From positions 4,032,485-4,096,484 of the forward strand of contig NC_087066.1 in the NCBI RefSeq assembly GCF_963678635.1: a stretch of DNA of 64,000 nt, written 5' to 3'. This DNA comes from Symsagittifera roscoffensis. Taxonomy: Eukaryota > Xenacoelomorpha > Acoela > Convolutidae. Positions within the stretch are counted from its first letter, which is position 1; each line of letters starts with the position of its first letter. The translations under genes and the position numbers were made by a program. The notes under the pieces were generated by a model, which saw only the letters and a program-made list of their open reading frames with translations, made no database searches and was not told where the DNA came from. Of this stretch, positions 12,218-27,200 are shown one piece after another.

Positions 12218-15200
12218 CAAAAGTCTGTTACATTGATTTTTTCGCAAAACTATCCATATGCATGGTCTGCAGCCATTTGTCGCTTTCGAGGAGTTTTTGC
12301 ACCACGCTAATTTTTTACTCTGTTCGGAAATCTTAAAAAAATCTATTTTGAAATAGAAAATCGATCTCTTTTTTTTGCGCCATCTGCACTTTTGCCATTT
12401 GATATTTTAGTTTGCTTTTTTTTGGCAAATGATCTTGAAGTGGGATTGAAAAAAAATCAGAAGTCAAAATGACGTGACTTGATTTTGTGTCTTCAGTTCG
12501 TTCTTTTGAACGTCAAAATTTGTTACTGTAACTTAGAAAAGAGTCAAACTTGGATCAATAGTCAAACGATTAAAAACTGAACTAGAAAAAACAGACTTAA
12601 AAAAACAGCACGAGTTAAAAGTGCGAAAAATCAATTGGACTTTGATGACTTAATAGCACAACGGTAAAATTTTGCTCCCTATCCCGTTTTTTTTAAACTA
12701 CTGCATCTATTTGTAAACAATTTTAGAAAACCAGTGAAAAAAAACATGTATATTTATCCAAAGCTTAGAAACGTCACTTTACATCACTCAATTGCCATTA
12801 AAAAAAATTAGGTAGTTTCGGAAAAATTTAAATTGATCCCAATAATTTTTTTGAACCATTTTAATTTAAATTTTGAATTCTACGTATTAAATGGACGATA
12901 CTGCTGTACACCTACGGAATGGTTGTTTTAAAGGAAACTACAAACACAATTTGAATCACAACATCAGATGCTATTGGAAAGATGTGACATGCAGACGACG
13001 CCGGGTGAAAGAATCTGATTCAAAGCCTGAACCAGAGTTCCCTTCTGATCAGAAACCGATGTTTGTACGGGACTACAACAGGCCAGGAGTAGTGTGGAAG
13101 ATTAACCCAAACCTGTTCTTAGCTTCTATTCAGCCATAATATCCAAATCAGTGTAACAACTATCTTATTTTGATATGATGCATTTTACAGAGGCTCTTTT
13201 CCAATTTCACCTTCCGACTCCCTTCGTAAAACTTTTATATTAAATGACCTAAAATTGATGATACGCCAATTTCGAAGCGAAAGAAGTTGTTCAAACGTTT
13301 TTTGTTCACACGTTATTTTATAACATCAATATTCATAAAATCATTTCAGAAAACCAAGGGGGAATGGAAAAGAGCCTTTTCAGCTAACCCCAATCAAGAT
13401 CTGTTCCAGCTATTCTGCGACTGTATATTAATATTTTTCCTCTTCTAGGTAATAAAAATGAAATTGTAGCTTTTGGAGATTTTGAACTCTATTTCGACGT
13501 CAAAATTAATTCAGCTTATGAACATTAAAAATCTTTCATTATGAACCCCTTTTTTCAACGCTTTTTTCGCGCCAGCTTCATTTACACAGCGGCGAAGCAG
13601 CGCTTCGCAAACACTAGCTCGAATTTACAAAAATTCTGCTAAGAACTGGTTTCGAATCTGCAACTTCGACACCTGGAGTCTCACGCCCTGCCCTCTTGCC
13701 ACGAACGCTAAACAATTGGCAAACGAAGGAGCTCTATGAGCCAATAAATTACCAATGCGATGCAACTAATAAAAATAGACACAATTTTGCAAGTAAAATA
13801 TAAACTTATAATATAACAAACCGAGCAAAGCTGCGCCTTGCAAACACAAGCGAAGAATTGCAAAAAAAACTTTAGAAAATTTTTGTTGAGATAAGGGGTA
13901 TAACGTTGTCATATCTGCTCCAAGACCGTTTTTAATCATATATTTCACTGATACAGAAATGCAAAATTTTCAAAATTTCGAAAAAAAGGACTTTACGCTA
14001 AACCCTAGAGTTTTTCTACATGAATAAGGGTTTAACCGCTTAATTTAAGGAGAAAACTACAATCTCTCTTTCCATTGGAGTCTTTATCTCAGATTGGCAG
14101 TGTAGTTTTCGAAGAAAAAATTAACAAGTTTTCAACTATCGATCGAAAACTCAAAAAATTGACTTCCTAAATCTATAAAGTTTTCTCTACTAAAACAATG
14201 GAAGAGCCTTTGCTTTCTTCGACCTGATTTTTAGAAGTTAACAAACCATATTAGGGAGGGAAAATCTAAGCACAATGATAGTTTCAATGACGTATCAACC
14301 TCAGAATCAGAAGTTAATTTAAAAAAAAACAATAACTTTCCAAAAAACGGGCAAAAATTCAAAGATTGGACATTTTCTAAGGCCATATTTTTTTAAATCA
14401 AAATTCAGGGCATAGTTGCTTACGCAAGTAAGATTTGCGTAAATAATTTTTTGCTCTCGGATAAGCCGATTTGGCAGGGTTGTTTTTGAGAAAAATCAAA
14501 AAGTTTTAAAATTAATCAATATGTCATAGAATGGGCTTGTTCGAGGCTATATCTTTTTTCTACTGATTTTAGAAAATAACTACTTGAGAAAGGGAGCTCC
14601 TTATAAAATGTAAATGTGATTGAAACCTTCATCTCAGATTTGTACATTCAAAATTGAACAGAATTCAAAATAAATAAGCCAAAAGTCTCCCTACTGAAAC
14701 TTTCGAAGGCCGTAGAACGTAGTGAAACATGCAGGCACATAAAAGAGCAGCCTGTTATTTGATTGGTACCATTTTTTGTTTTGAAACCCGCTACAGTAGT
14801 TTTGAGAAAAAGTGAAATTTCTGCGAAAAGAGAAAAAAATTCCGAAACGTCGCAAAAAAAACGAACAACAAAGCCCATACATTTACATAATACATGGTTT
14901 TTTTTTCAAACAGGACCTAATAGTAGACAAAAATAAGGCAGCAACATATGCCATTAAATTGTTACTGCCTCAAAAAGCTTAAATATGACTAAATTGAAAT
15001 ATAGCAAAAGTGCCACCAAACGAGCACTTTCATTTACAACTTAGGTTTTAAAAAAATTTTCTCTTAATAAAGCACTACGCTTTGCTAATCAAAAAAGTGT
15101 CCACTGTGTTAACTCGTTACAAATCAAATGTCGAAAAACATAATATTATAATGGCAATGCAGCCTTCACATTCAAAAATACCACCTTAACTAGCACTTTC

Positions 15201-18200
15201 AAATAGGTCGAAAGTAACACTATTATATGCGACTTAAATTGGGGAAAAAAATTTCAGAGTTTTGTCACACTACACTTTGCTCTTCTAAAAAAGTTTGCTG
15301 TGAATAAATTTACAAACAGAGGCGAAATTGCACTTCGCATACACAAGCAAAAATATGACCGATAACGCTACCGGGAAAAACTGAATGAGTGACGCACGCC
15401 AATTATGAGTCAACAGAATAGCTAAGTGACGCAAGCCAATAATGACGCACTAGCAGTACCAGTCAATATGAAAAAAAAAGAATATTACCAACTAATATGC
15501 CTCAATTTATAGAGCGGACTCAATTTAACTAGTATACGAAAAATTTCATTAACACATCCGACCCTGCCCAGGTTCCAACCCTCTTATTTTTTTGCGAGTT
15601 TCCTTCCCTACTTCTACGCTACAGATCCATGATAAATTGATGCTAAAGTGCAATTTGTAATATAATAGTCTGTGTTAATATCCATGGCATTGGCTATACT
15701 TAATAGCTGGTTATGGATCAAAACGAACACTTTTAAAATGAACACTAATATTTGCGACTTGGATTGGGAAAAAAGAAATCATACAATCACACAAGCTTTG
15801 CTTGTGTAATAAACCGTAAAAACATCAACACAGGGAAAAGAGCGTTGTTATCGGTCAACTGTGATAGAAAAAGTATCAAGAGACAAAAAAGTAAAACCTA
15901 GAAAACCGAAAAAAAAACTTAGTCATTCAAAAAACCAAGCCAATAGAAGATTAGATAAGTGTAAAGAACAAGAAAACCGAAAAAAAATTGATTTTTGATC
16001 ATGTTTAAATTTTTGAAAATAATATAAAAGCTCTTCGATATTCAAGAACTGTTGATTTCCACTTTTTTCTTTAAATCAGTCAAATTTTCAAAACCTTTTC
16101 AAAATCCACTTTCGAAACTAGAAATCTATCATGTTTTTTTTCAAGCTATTCCCACTTTCCCAATTGGAGAGCGCAACTTAATTAGTTTTAAGCGGATAAG
16201 TTTGAGCTGAACTCGAAAAGTGCATACAAAACTTGGATTACTTCTAGTGTCGTAACTCAATTGCTACAAAAATTGAACACTAGCAGCTTATGCAAGAAAG
16301 ATCCCAACAACACGTTATTTTGATTGAGCCCAAATCTCAAAATTGGCAGGGTAGCTTCTTGAGAAATTGAAAACATTAAAATGGGTCGAAAATTCCCGCA
16401 CTGAAACATTCGAATGCCGTAAGCGTTGAGTGAAAATAGACTAGCGGAATACGCATTCACGAGGGAGAGTCGCCAATCTTTCCATTGATACAATTTTTTT
16501 GAAAAGTAATTCAGAGATAAATCACAAATTTGCGAAAAGTGCCAAAACTTTCCATAAAGCGTTTCAAATAATAATTAAAAAACCAAATCCCAAACGTTTT
16601 CATAATACATGTTTTTATCAAAAACAACTAGCCATCAATAAACCAAAAACAAAAAATAATGTACGCAGCGAAAGTAAACCAGATGGAAAAATGCAGAAGT
16701 GTCACCACATCGGACTTACCACTATTTTCTCAGAAAAATATAGACCTTCTAGAAACGATCATACATAATATGTTATGTATTTTGGACCTGATTTTAACTT
16801 TTTGAAAAAATTCTATAGAATAAAATAATGCCTAAATGAAAAAAGATAACTCTGCACTTCCCCAATCGCATCTGAAAACACACAAATTTCGAGCTATATG
16901 ATCTCTAAAAAACATTGACTTCGAAAAAAATATAGACCAAATAATTATTTTTATAGCCCCGTCTATAAATATATACCAAGTGGTCAACATGCATCAAATG
17001 AAACGTTTGATTTGCGACTTAGATTAGAAACAAGTGGATACCGTAATATGAGACTAAGCTCCTCTTGTGTAAAAAAAAACATTAAAAAAGGCATCTACAA
17101 ACAACTTAAGCTTCCCACTTCGGGCCGCGTTATCGATAAGCAACAAGCGGCCATAGACATCGACCACAGAAGCATAACTACTTTCCTTAACTCTTACTCA
17201 TATTCTCAAACATACTTCAGCTTAACTAATGCGCTATAAGCAAGCAAATTATAGCTCATGCTTACCAATTCGCCAAGTGGAAACTAAACTTTACGAAACT
17301 TAACACAATAATGAACGAGCTAAAAAGGAAAAAGGACTCTTATCATAATACAAACTCCGCTTTCTAAAAAAGAGCCACCTGATTACTGAAAATAACATAC
17401 GAAACTATCGGGTGACTGACTCATCGAGGAAACGATAGTATCCACCCCGCCAGCCCATATCTTTGTCGGAGATAACTACGGATAACTGGATCACAATCTA
17501 TCTGGCTTACCGCTGTTCTGTTCCTCCCGAGCGATGATGGTGGCTGTCTTGGCTGCCTCCCTGTACTGTCCCAGTGCCATGTAGAGGCGGAACAGATACT
17601 TGGCATCTTTGGGCTCATTGTCGAACTCCCCCATCAGGAAGTCCATCAACTGGTGCGTCAACACTTCATCATCTGCCTCACCCACCTAGTACAAATACAA
17701 TCATACGGTTAAGTTTTATCCCGCATCTAAGTTTAGCGGAAGAAATCGATTAAAGTGGATTTCAGTAGACTAAAATTTTGTCAATGCAATATACTCTCAA
17801 GTCCTTGGACAACGAACTAAATTTTAAATGGATTTTTATAATCCATTAATTTCTCAAAAAACTTTTACATTTTTTTGTTCTTTTAATGAGACAGATAACG
17901 ATCTCTTAACGTAATGAATTATTATAAACAAAACTGCAGTGCGAGATGAAGCTTTAGTTCGGGGAAGATTTTATGAAATTTGAACCAAGTAAACAAACAA
18001 CTACTAAAAAATAACGCCTTTATTCAATTTGAAATATAACTTACTAGGCGGATCCACTACCTTGACGCGGAGTCAAAATATAGAAGGACAGTTACCTCAT
18101 AATGTTAACATTCGATCATAAAAAAGGAAACACGGTGTTGGAACACATCTTGATAAGAAAATGTTTTGCCGTAATTAGGAGAGTTTGAGCTGCAGATTCT

Positions 18201-21200
18201 CATGAGTCAGATATTTCAGAATAATTAGTACCCACTCAATAGTTAAATTGAGCATGTCAGCTGCTTTGAGCAGTTCAGCTGAAATTGAGAAGCGGTTCAA
18301 TAGATTTTATTAAACCCCGATAAAAAAAGTCTTCATTCCGATTTGATAACGCTTGCTAATCGCAGAGAAAACATTGTTAACTCACGGCCTTGATGGCTAT
18401 CTCAATGGGGTTTATGTTGGGGTCGTTCTCAGTGGCGGGGGTGATGGGACAGCGGAGGAGGTGTTTGACTGCCCTGGGGTACTGCTTGCTTTTGTAGAAG
18501 AACTTCCCAGCTAAGAAGGGGTCCTTCTCCTCTGTCTCGAAATAGACAGCCACACTCTTGTAGTCCTCCTCAGAGACATCATCGCCTGAAACACAGTAAA
18601 TTCTAAAAAATATATATTTTGGTTTTTGACCTTATCAGTTAAATTCTGATTCAGTTGTCGTTTTGTTTCAGCAGAAAAATTATGTTGGAAGATATTTCGC
18701 TCGGGAAAATTCCATTCGATAAATGTTTGAGCTTTCAGAGTTCCAACCTTAATTTCCATGCTAATAGCGATCCGCTCCCCTTCCTTGCATTGATGCAAGT
18801 ATAAAATACGAAACCCTAGATCAGCTATAACAGTTACCAGCAGGAATTTTTCAGAGTTCAATCTTTACTACACCTCGCTAGAAGAGGGAGCAAATCCATT
18901 GTAAAAAAAAACATTTCCAAGCAACCCATAACATGCCATGAAAAGATGAAAGTATGAAAAAAAAAGAAGAAAGTCAATTGGCTGAGATGCGCAGCTAGTA
19001 GTAGTAGTGCCTACCCAATATACTGGCGTATGTCTTCATGTGGTGGTGTGTGGATGCCAGCTGGAAGGCCTCGTCATGACACTTGGACATCACCAGGAAC
19101 TGGATCGCACTCTCCATGTCATTCAGACGCACGAAGAACCTACACCACACAAAGAACTCCATTTCATTTCAGATGGCTATACATAAGTGTGTTTCTGCAC
19201 AATAATTTAAGCATATTCCGCGCAGATAATTCGGAATTGATTTTCGATCAGCTCTTGTAAACAATTACAAAAAACGTTCCCACGTTCCCCCATATGGTAT
19301 AATGCTCAAGGCTCGAAAACATATGAATGATCAGCTATCTCACTTGGCCACTAGCTTTGCCCCCTCTATGGACCCTGTCTCCCTCACTATGCGCACTGCC
19401 TCCTCCGGATTCTGCAGATGGTCCACCAGAATACTAAACACACACAAACTACTCGATTGACAATATCTGCCAACCATTTATCCTTCTTCAAATCTAGAAT
19501 AATCTGGAAGGTTGTGAAAACAAGCGGCTGTGTTTAGAAAGTACTAAAGATGCTAACAATCAGGCGAAGTTTAAAATGCTAAAGAAAACTTGATGGAAGC
19601 ACTTTTCCGAACTAAAGCAAAAAGCTCTATCGTAAATTGAAAAAAATCTTAGTAAGCTTCTTGAAGTATAGTGACGTAGAGTGAAGCAGTGATTACTGAC
19701 CGTATGACGTTGTCGAAGTCCTTGGCAGAGGAGTATGCCTGGATGGCCTCTCTGAATTTGCCCTCTGCCTCTCTCGCCTTCGCATACTGCAGGTGCAGTT
19801 TAGGAGATGTTATATGTGGCAACAGCTCTCCCACTTTACCCCTGGTCACGAAACATTACACCATAATAACTTTTCTTTCTGCAATGCATTTAAAAAACAA
19901 CTGGTTCAATCATTAGTTGATCCTTTTTTTTGGTGAGCAGGAATTCAACTAACCAATTCTTGCACTTGATGTAGACTGTGGCCGCTTTCTCATAGAAGCC
20001 TGCCTTCTCATACAACTGCGCACTCTCTATGTATTGCTGAAACAACAAATCAATCAACTCACAAGCATGCTATCTCCCTTTTTCATAGTCTTTGCACCAA
20101 AAAAGCATATGTTGATTCATTACAATGGATAATTGCGACGAAAGGAACTGATAAGGCCAGTTCGGCTTCAAGATGACCCAAAAAGTTTTTTTTATTCGAA
20201 AGTCACATGATTTGAAGTAGAGGCAAGCCTACATTTTTCGTCGTGTTTCTTTTCTTGTTGAAGTAGGGATTGATGAAAAAAAATTACTCGAAAAAAAACA
20301 TTGTTTTCTCAACTCTTATCCTGTTTTCTCAACGAAATGCAGTAACTCTATAAAAAGAATTCAAAGAAAGCCAAACCGTAATAAACAAAGACCTATATCA
20401 AGAGTAAAAATCATCAAGGTCTATATAAGAGTAAACATAGCCAACAGACAGTTGGAAAAGAGTTAATGAACGCAATTAAACAGAAAAAACATACCAACTG
20501 TAAATAGATGACCTTTAAGCTTTTTGAATTTCTGCAAAAATTTATGATTGACACTTTTTTGATGAAAATAAACCAATTGGAGAAAACCAATTTGAGAATT
20601 CAATAGGCAAAAACTTCATTCCGCTGTGAAAACAGAAAATTAAATGCCTTTCGAAATTAGAAATCGGTCACATTTTTCGTGACCTTTACTCTTTTGCTGT
20701 TCGATAGTGGAGTTTGCCTTCCTTAAAAGAAATGAACTGAACTTAGGAAGAGTTTGTTTTTGCTCTTTCACACATGTTCTTTCACGAGAAGGCATCAATC
20801 AAAAAAGAAATCATTTACTAGTTTCGCGCACTTTTCCGGGCTCTTTCACAATTTTCTGGCACCTTTCCCCCTCAGAAAGAGCAAAAACATACTCTTCAAC
20901 AGTTAGAACATAATGAAGATGGCCTCGAGCAAAAGAGCCGCACTCGGGCACTTCGTGCCCTCAGGCAGGGCTCTTTTTCCCTCGGGCATCTTTCAATTAT
21001 GTTCTAATTACTACGAAGAAATCAAAAGTCAAACCTCGAAAAAGTAAATCTGAGTCTGAACAAATTCTAAGGCTTTTCCTGAAAAAAAAAACCAAAAAAA
21101 AAAATCATCGCAGCCTGCATAACAACCGGAGCTATTTTCATTGACTCTTAATTTCTACGTTCATCATTCTTAACAATTAAAACTGCAATGACTGTAGTGC

Positions 21201-24200
21201 ATAACTCTATCTTTCACAACTCACCTTCATTTGTTCCAGTATGGCGGCACACTCCTTCTTGAGCACTCTACTGGGGTGGGTGTGTGCTATGCCTATGCCC
21301 CTTCTGATGTCCCCCAGTCGGATGGCAGTCCTCGCCACTCCAGCCGCACAGCCTATCTGATGCTCACTCTCCGCCTACACACACAACACAACAGAACTGA
21401 ACCGGTTAATAACTGTTTATCCAGATGTAAGCAAGGAAGCAACCCTGAAACAAACGTATGAGCAGGGTAGTAGTTTAAAAGAAAAAGCACAAAGTCCACC
21501 CCTCAGAAAATGCCCACACCATCGGGGTACAATTTTATGAAACTTTTTGTGAAGGCGCTTTCAGAGCTAAATGTAACTAATTTCGATGGGAGAGCGCGTG
21601 CGTGCCAGGCACCAAAAAGATTCCAACACGGCTTTTTTGCACTTTTTTTCCGACATTTCGCAGCAGTTTCGGCAAAGTAGGATCCTGTTTGGAAAAAGCA
21701 AGGATGATAAATTCAATTTACCTAAATAACGGTGATAACGACCTAAAAAACAGCTGGTTTATTAGCTCGCCGGCAAAACATTCCTAGATGCGCTCCAGTT
21801 AAATCGACAAAAGAAGCATTAAACAGCTTGTAAACATGTCGAACATTAAATCATTAACTTAATTTAAGCCATGAGTGCAGCTGGTACAATTAAATTCCTA
21901 CGTATTTAAAATCTTATTTAATTGTCAAGAGACAATCCAACGTTATCAGTAAGCTTCCATATATCAACAACGATGTGTCTTCATGTAAAAAAAAAACGTA
22001 ATAATTCATGATGATATTCAAATGACATACTTGTCCAATGAGACTGCCCTGTGTGTTTGTGTCGTCTACATTCAGTCCCTGTTCGAAGTGCTGCAGTGCA
22101 TTCAAGTAGTCTCCCTGGAACTCCAGCTGGTTCGCATACTCCCTAGAGATGAACGGTAGATCCTCTGGACTCAAGTTCTGGGCCAGAGTCATCGCTGTTT
22201 CCCAATGCAACAGGTCACGACGCATCTACACAAAACATTTCTTCTTCATGTAGCTTATGAAACAAACAGGATAAGTAATCTCGTTTTCGATAAAGTCAAT
22301 AACTCTACATAATACCAAAAGCATAATAACCACTACATAATTATAGGTAATACAAGCTCTGCATGAGTAATTATTTTAAAAGCAAAAATCCGGAAAACTC
22401 GGATCTTCAAGATCATCAGATCGTGTAATCGATCCAATGTCATGACAATGATAGTGTGTGAGGACGAGCTCTCACTTGACCTCTAGCTTCACGTCTACCA
22501 CAGCCTGACCAATTACGGCTGCAATAGTGGTACCACGTAAAATTCCCAGACGCAAAAAAACTGCCTGGAGTCGCGAAAAAAGAGCTTCACTCAACAAAAT
22601 AACTCAGTCTGGAATGTGGAGAAATAATAAACTGAACATGCTTATATAGACTGGATTGCCTTTTATAGATCCTTTGCGAATCGCAAGTTTATTTATTAAA
22701 ATGGTATTGTGTGTTTTTTCACAGACTAACTTGATTAAGAACAACAAGATCTCAAACCAAAATACACATGGCTTCTAAGGGACTCCACTAAACTAAGTTT
22801 CATCTTTCCTGATTTCACTTACATCGAGTGCCGCTTTCGGGTTTGTGCTCGCGAGGAAGTGCTCCTGGGCTCTGTCGAACTCCCCCACGAATGCAGCTAT
22901 GTGGCCACAAAGCAGACGCTTGTCCTCAATTGCCTAAACAGAAAACAACAATGGACAATTGACTCAATGATTCAGAACATACGGCCAAATATAGGCAAAA
23001 TAAAAATCAGCAATAAAAAACATGGAACATTAGAACACAAAAAAATGCTCCGCCATGCTGATAAATTTTGTTCAAAAAAATCATTACGCCTATACAATTT
23101 CGTTAGAGCTTGCTACGCAATGCCTGGAACAAAATTATAGCTTGCTACACAGTACAGAGAAACAAAAACTTGAATAATCAAATTTTTCAGCCAAACAAAT
23201 CCGGTCAAATGAACTCTAGTGACTTGATGACTCACCAGCAGGTCCTTGCAGTTCATCACCATGCCCACATCGCCCATCATCTGGTAGAACCTGATGGCAT
23301 AATCCAGTCTCAGATGAGCCAGAGCAGCCTCAGCAAACCCCTTCAGTCTGGTGACCCCCTGGTGAGACATGGAGTCAGAGGAGGAGTTCAGTTTCTGGCA
23401 ACCCAGAATTGAGAGGGCGTCTTGGATCTTGTTCATTTTCAGCATATTGTCCAGGTACTGAAACGAAAACAGCAACGTAGTCTTCTTTTTATTCTTCAGT
23501 TTACTACAAAAAATGACTCTTCAAAATTGTATTTGAAACTAAGCGCCCTCTACCATAATGTTTTTTTCTGATCGTCCACATCGACTATAAAATTAGCACC
23601 CCATTCAATCTATTCCATCCTAATAATTATTCATTGCTATCCTTAAAACCTTTTCAAAAATATTGGTCAGCAGAATAAAAAGAAACAGAGGGGGGGATAC
23701 TGGGAGGTAAAATGTAGCCGTATAATACTAACAACATCATCCGCATTGACCCCTTCCTGGCTCGCGTCTCTGTTGGTGTTGCCTCCAGATGAAGGGTTGT
23801 TGTTGTTGGTGTGGGTGGAGAGGGTGATGGTGATCATTTTGCCCCCTGGAGACTGACAGAACACTTGTCCATTGTGCAGCATCACTGGTCTGTGTCCGTG
23901 GTACAGAGGAGTAGCTCCACCCACCTTCTTGCAACTGGAGTCTGAAAGGAAACAGACACGTTTTTAATGTCTACCGCGGTAAAAAAAAACATGTTGAGGT
24001 CAATATTTTGAAGTAACTTTCAAGGAATACGCTTAATTCAATCGAGCATGTAAATCTGGTATCTATAAGTGTTTAACATACCATAGATGCTGTCGCGCAC
24101 ATAGACAAATGTGTGGAGATTCTTGTCGTCGTACGTCGCAAAAATATGCTGAAACAATTGAGATGTTTAATAATCGAAATATCTCAGCAGTGGCGTGCGC

Positions 24201-27200
24201 AGTAACTTTTCTAGGGTGGGGGAGGGGGCGGTTTTTCTTTAAAAAAAATGAAAATTTTGTCAACTTTTCTTTTTAAGTTGACCAATTTGATTTTCTGAAC
24301 TATCCGAAAATACTATACGGACCGTACCCTATTTTTAACAAAAATTATATGTGCCGCAGCCAATCTACAACAAAAACAGGCTAAAAATGACAGGCACTTT
24401 TAAACACTCCTTCTTCAATAATAGCTATATTAGGGCCGAAGCCGCCTTTAAAAATTTTTGATGTTGGCCAGCCAAAAAGGATCTCGTTAAATTATACCAA
24501 AGGGGACCACACCATACGCCATCGGCACGCTACTGATTCTCAACAAAACTCAAATATTGCCCACAAAATCTTTGGGTTTGAAATAAAATCAACAAAATTT
24601 TAGAGAATGAGTTCCAGCAATTCACGCACCAATAAAAATATTTCAAAATGCAGCTTCAATGGCTAAAAATTTCGAAAAGGAAAAAAGTGAAGACGAAAAT
24701 ATTCGAATAAGTTTTTAAGAAAGTGACAATATTGTCAAGAGCCCTGTAAGGTAAAAACTTGACAGACTTATCTATGCCTTCAATTGCTCACCTTATCCGG
24801 CTCATAGTTCTCCCACAAAACCCCTTCCACCTTATTGGGCAACTCCTCCACAGCCACCAGTGAGTCATCGATGGGACAGTAGACGAATGCCTGGTGAATG
24901 TCATCCACAGCCAGCAGACGGGTGCCAGTGATCTCTGGGAATATGCGGGTGACTGGCTTGGCGTGTTGGAAGTGAGTGATGGGACACCAGTCTTCGAGGG
25001 AGAAGTAGTTGATTGATCCCTTCTGCAAACACAATACATACATACTAGTACGCTTCCCAATTCTATCAAAATCAATTTTGTTTCATTGTTTTTTTTTCGT
25101 TTACACGTTTCAGAAAGTATTCAATTTGATAAAGCCGAGTGGGGGCGCGCCCTCTCCTTAAAATTAGAACATATGTGTGACAAAGTTTCCTTAAGAAAAG
25201 TTTGAGGGCTGATCAATCGAAAAGGATATTTTGCTTTTGTGTGGCGAGGGTGCCGGAAAATTGAGGAGGGACCATTTGCTTCTCTTCCCTTTAAAACCTT
25301 TTTTTTGCAGATACAAAGCTGATTTTAATTATCCGGACAAAATGAACAAAACTTGAAGTAAAAGCACGTTTTCGCAAATTTGGTTGACTTTAGACGAAAT
25401 GATGAAGACATAACTTGCTGAAAGTTTTAGCAAAAATAATATGGCGAAATTTCATTGGCAAAATTTTGGCCCAAAATTTCTTCTCAAACAGATCATTTTT
25501 GCCTTTTTAGTCAACCAAAAAATACGCCAGATCAATTGCTGTCAAAATTATATCAAAGTTGGCCTCTTATGTAACTCCCAGCAAAGGCTAAGAAGAGTAA
25601 TATTCTAGATTTTGAAGAAAAAATTTAATAGCAAAAAAGGTTCAATTTTCCGAACATAGCCAACTGAAAGTTGGGAAAAAGTAATGAAAGCAAGGCAAGC
25701 GAAAAAAAACTGACTTGTTTTTCGAAAAACATTCAACTTTTAAATTTCGAAGAAAAAAATAGATGGCCTTAAAGATCTTTGAATTTGTAAAGCAATTTAT
25801 AATATACACTTTTTTTGTTAAATTAACCCAATTTGAGAAAACTGGATCAATAGGTAAACCTTTTATTTCGCTGGGAAATCTGATAATGAATTACTATTTT
25901 CGAAATTAGAGATCGATCACGTTTTTCGTAATCTTTACACTTTTGCTTTTCGATAATGGAGTTTACCTTCCTTTTAACAATGGAAATGCACTGAATGTAA
26001 AAAGAAATCACAAGTAAAACCGGGAAAAACCCAAATTGAGGCTAAAAAAGAAAAACAAAAAATCACCAAGAGCTATATAAGAGTACTCACTACGTTCATT
26101 ACTCTTAAAAACATTTTTAAAACGTTTTGATTTAAATTTTAGAGAGTATACCTTTCAAAAAAACATTGTTGGGCTACATAAGAGGCATTCCTTGCTATAA
26201 TTTTGGCAGCAATTGATCCGGTAGTTTTGCGTAACTTTTGATTGACTAAAAAAGCCAAAAATGATCGTTTTTGGGGTAAAATTTTGGGCCCGAATTTCAT
26301 TAAAAAAACGCATCATATTATTTCCTCTGAAATTCTCAACAAGTTTTGTCTTCATCTTTATTCGTCTGAAGTTAACCAAGATTGAGAAAAATGCGTTTTT
26401 AATTTCAAATTTTGTTCGCTTCATCCGGATAATATAAATTAGCACTGTACAAATGGGAGATGTCAAAAACTAGTTCGTTTTAGAAAAATTTTGTAACCAG
26501 AATAGAAGCGGTCGCTTATTCCCGTTGGCAGCCATAAGAACATAAAAAAGCCCAAAGACAGTTGGAAAAGAGTCAATGAACGCAAGAAAACATAAAAAAA
26601 CCTGACAAAAATATATGACCCTAAAGCTCTTTGAATTTCAAAAACAATTTATCACTGGCACTTTTTTTGATAACATTAACCCAATTTGAGATAATTGGAT
26701 TATTAGGTAATGTTTTTTATTTCCATGGGAAATCTGAAAATTAAATTTCACTTTCGAAGCTGGAAGACTATCACAATTTTCGTGACCTTTACACGTTTGC
26801 TGTTCCATAGTGGAGTTAGCCTTTCTTTTACCAAAGGAAATGAATTGAATCTAAAACGAAATTAAAAGTCAAACCTCGAAAAATCAAATTCGAGCGTGAA
26901 CAAATGTTGATACTGTTCCTGAAGAAAACGAAAAAAAAACATCAGAACTTATATACGAGTCTGCACTACGTTAATCGACTCTTAACAATTTAACAAAAAT
27001 CTTCGATGACAATCAGAGAATCAGAGATCATAATCATTTGTCTCTTCACATATGATCAAAATGAAAAGATCTCCTCTCATTTAAGCAAACTGGTCCATAT
27101 TTGGGGTTACATACATTGGTGGCGTAAATGAAGAAGTGTGGGGTGAGTGCGATGGCCGTGATCACTCCCTCCGTCTGCGCATTCTCAGGGAACAGTTTAC

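Larger units (their letters stand above)
9472..17510 (-). other. 8-kb WDR19 intron with repeats and small antisense ORFs
   Basis: Holds a tRNA-derived SINE (9540-9741), an aspartic-protease-prosegment-like exon pair on the plus strand (10414-10750), and a (AGTA)n microsatellite (12157-12217). It also holds an 82-aa plus-strand ORF (12891-13139), a tRNA-like repeat (13645-13711), and degenerate HINE-like pieces (about 11.0-11.45, 12.25-12.48 and 16.0-16.25 kb). The remainder, including 13.7-17.5 kb, is AT-rich repeat debris without recognisable genes. Confidence 0.6.
20434..21173 (-). mobile_element. HINE-like element interrupted by foldback insertions
   Basis: The left end is AACATAGCCAACAGACAG, then GTTGG and GAGTTAATGAACGCA. 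The internal word order matches other copies up to about 20746 and resumes at about 21013 (AAGAAATCAAAAGTCAAACC). The 270 bp between are foreign foldback DNA. The right end is diverged. Confidence 0.55.
20037..21224 (-). other. WDR19 intron carrying a HINE-like element with nested foldback elements
   Basis: Most of this 1.2-kb intron is repeat: one HINE-like copy (20434-21173) preceded by the 3' scrap of another (20412-20433) and interrupted by two small foldbacks. Confidence 0.65.
25023..27114 (-). other. WDR19 intron with two HINE-like elements
   Basis: Contains a repeat related to the 39.8-kb element (around 25.13-25.26 kb, with a GGGCGCGC core) and two HINE-like copies. The segment 26.44-26.54 kb recurs at 42.95-43.05 kb. 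No coding exon. Confidence 0.6.
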
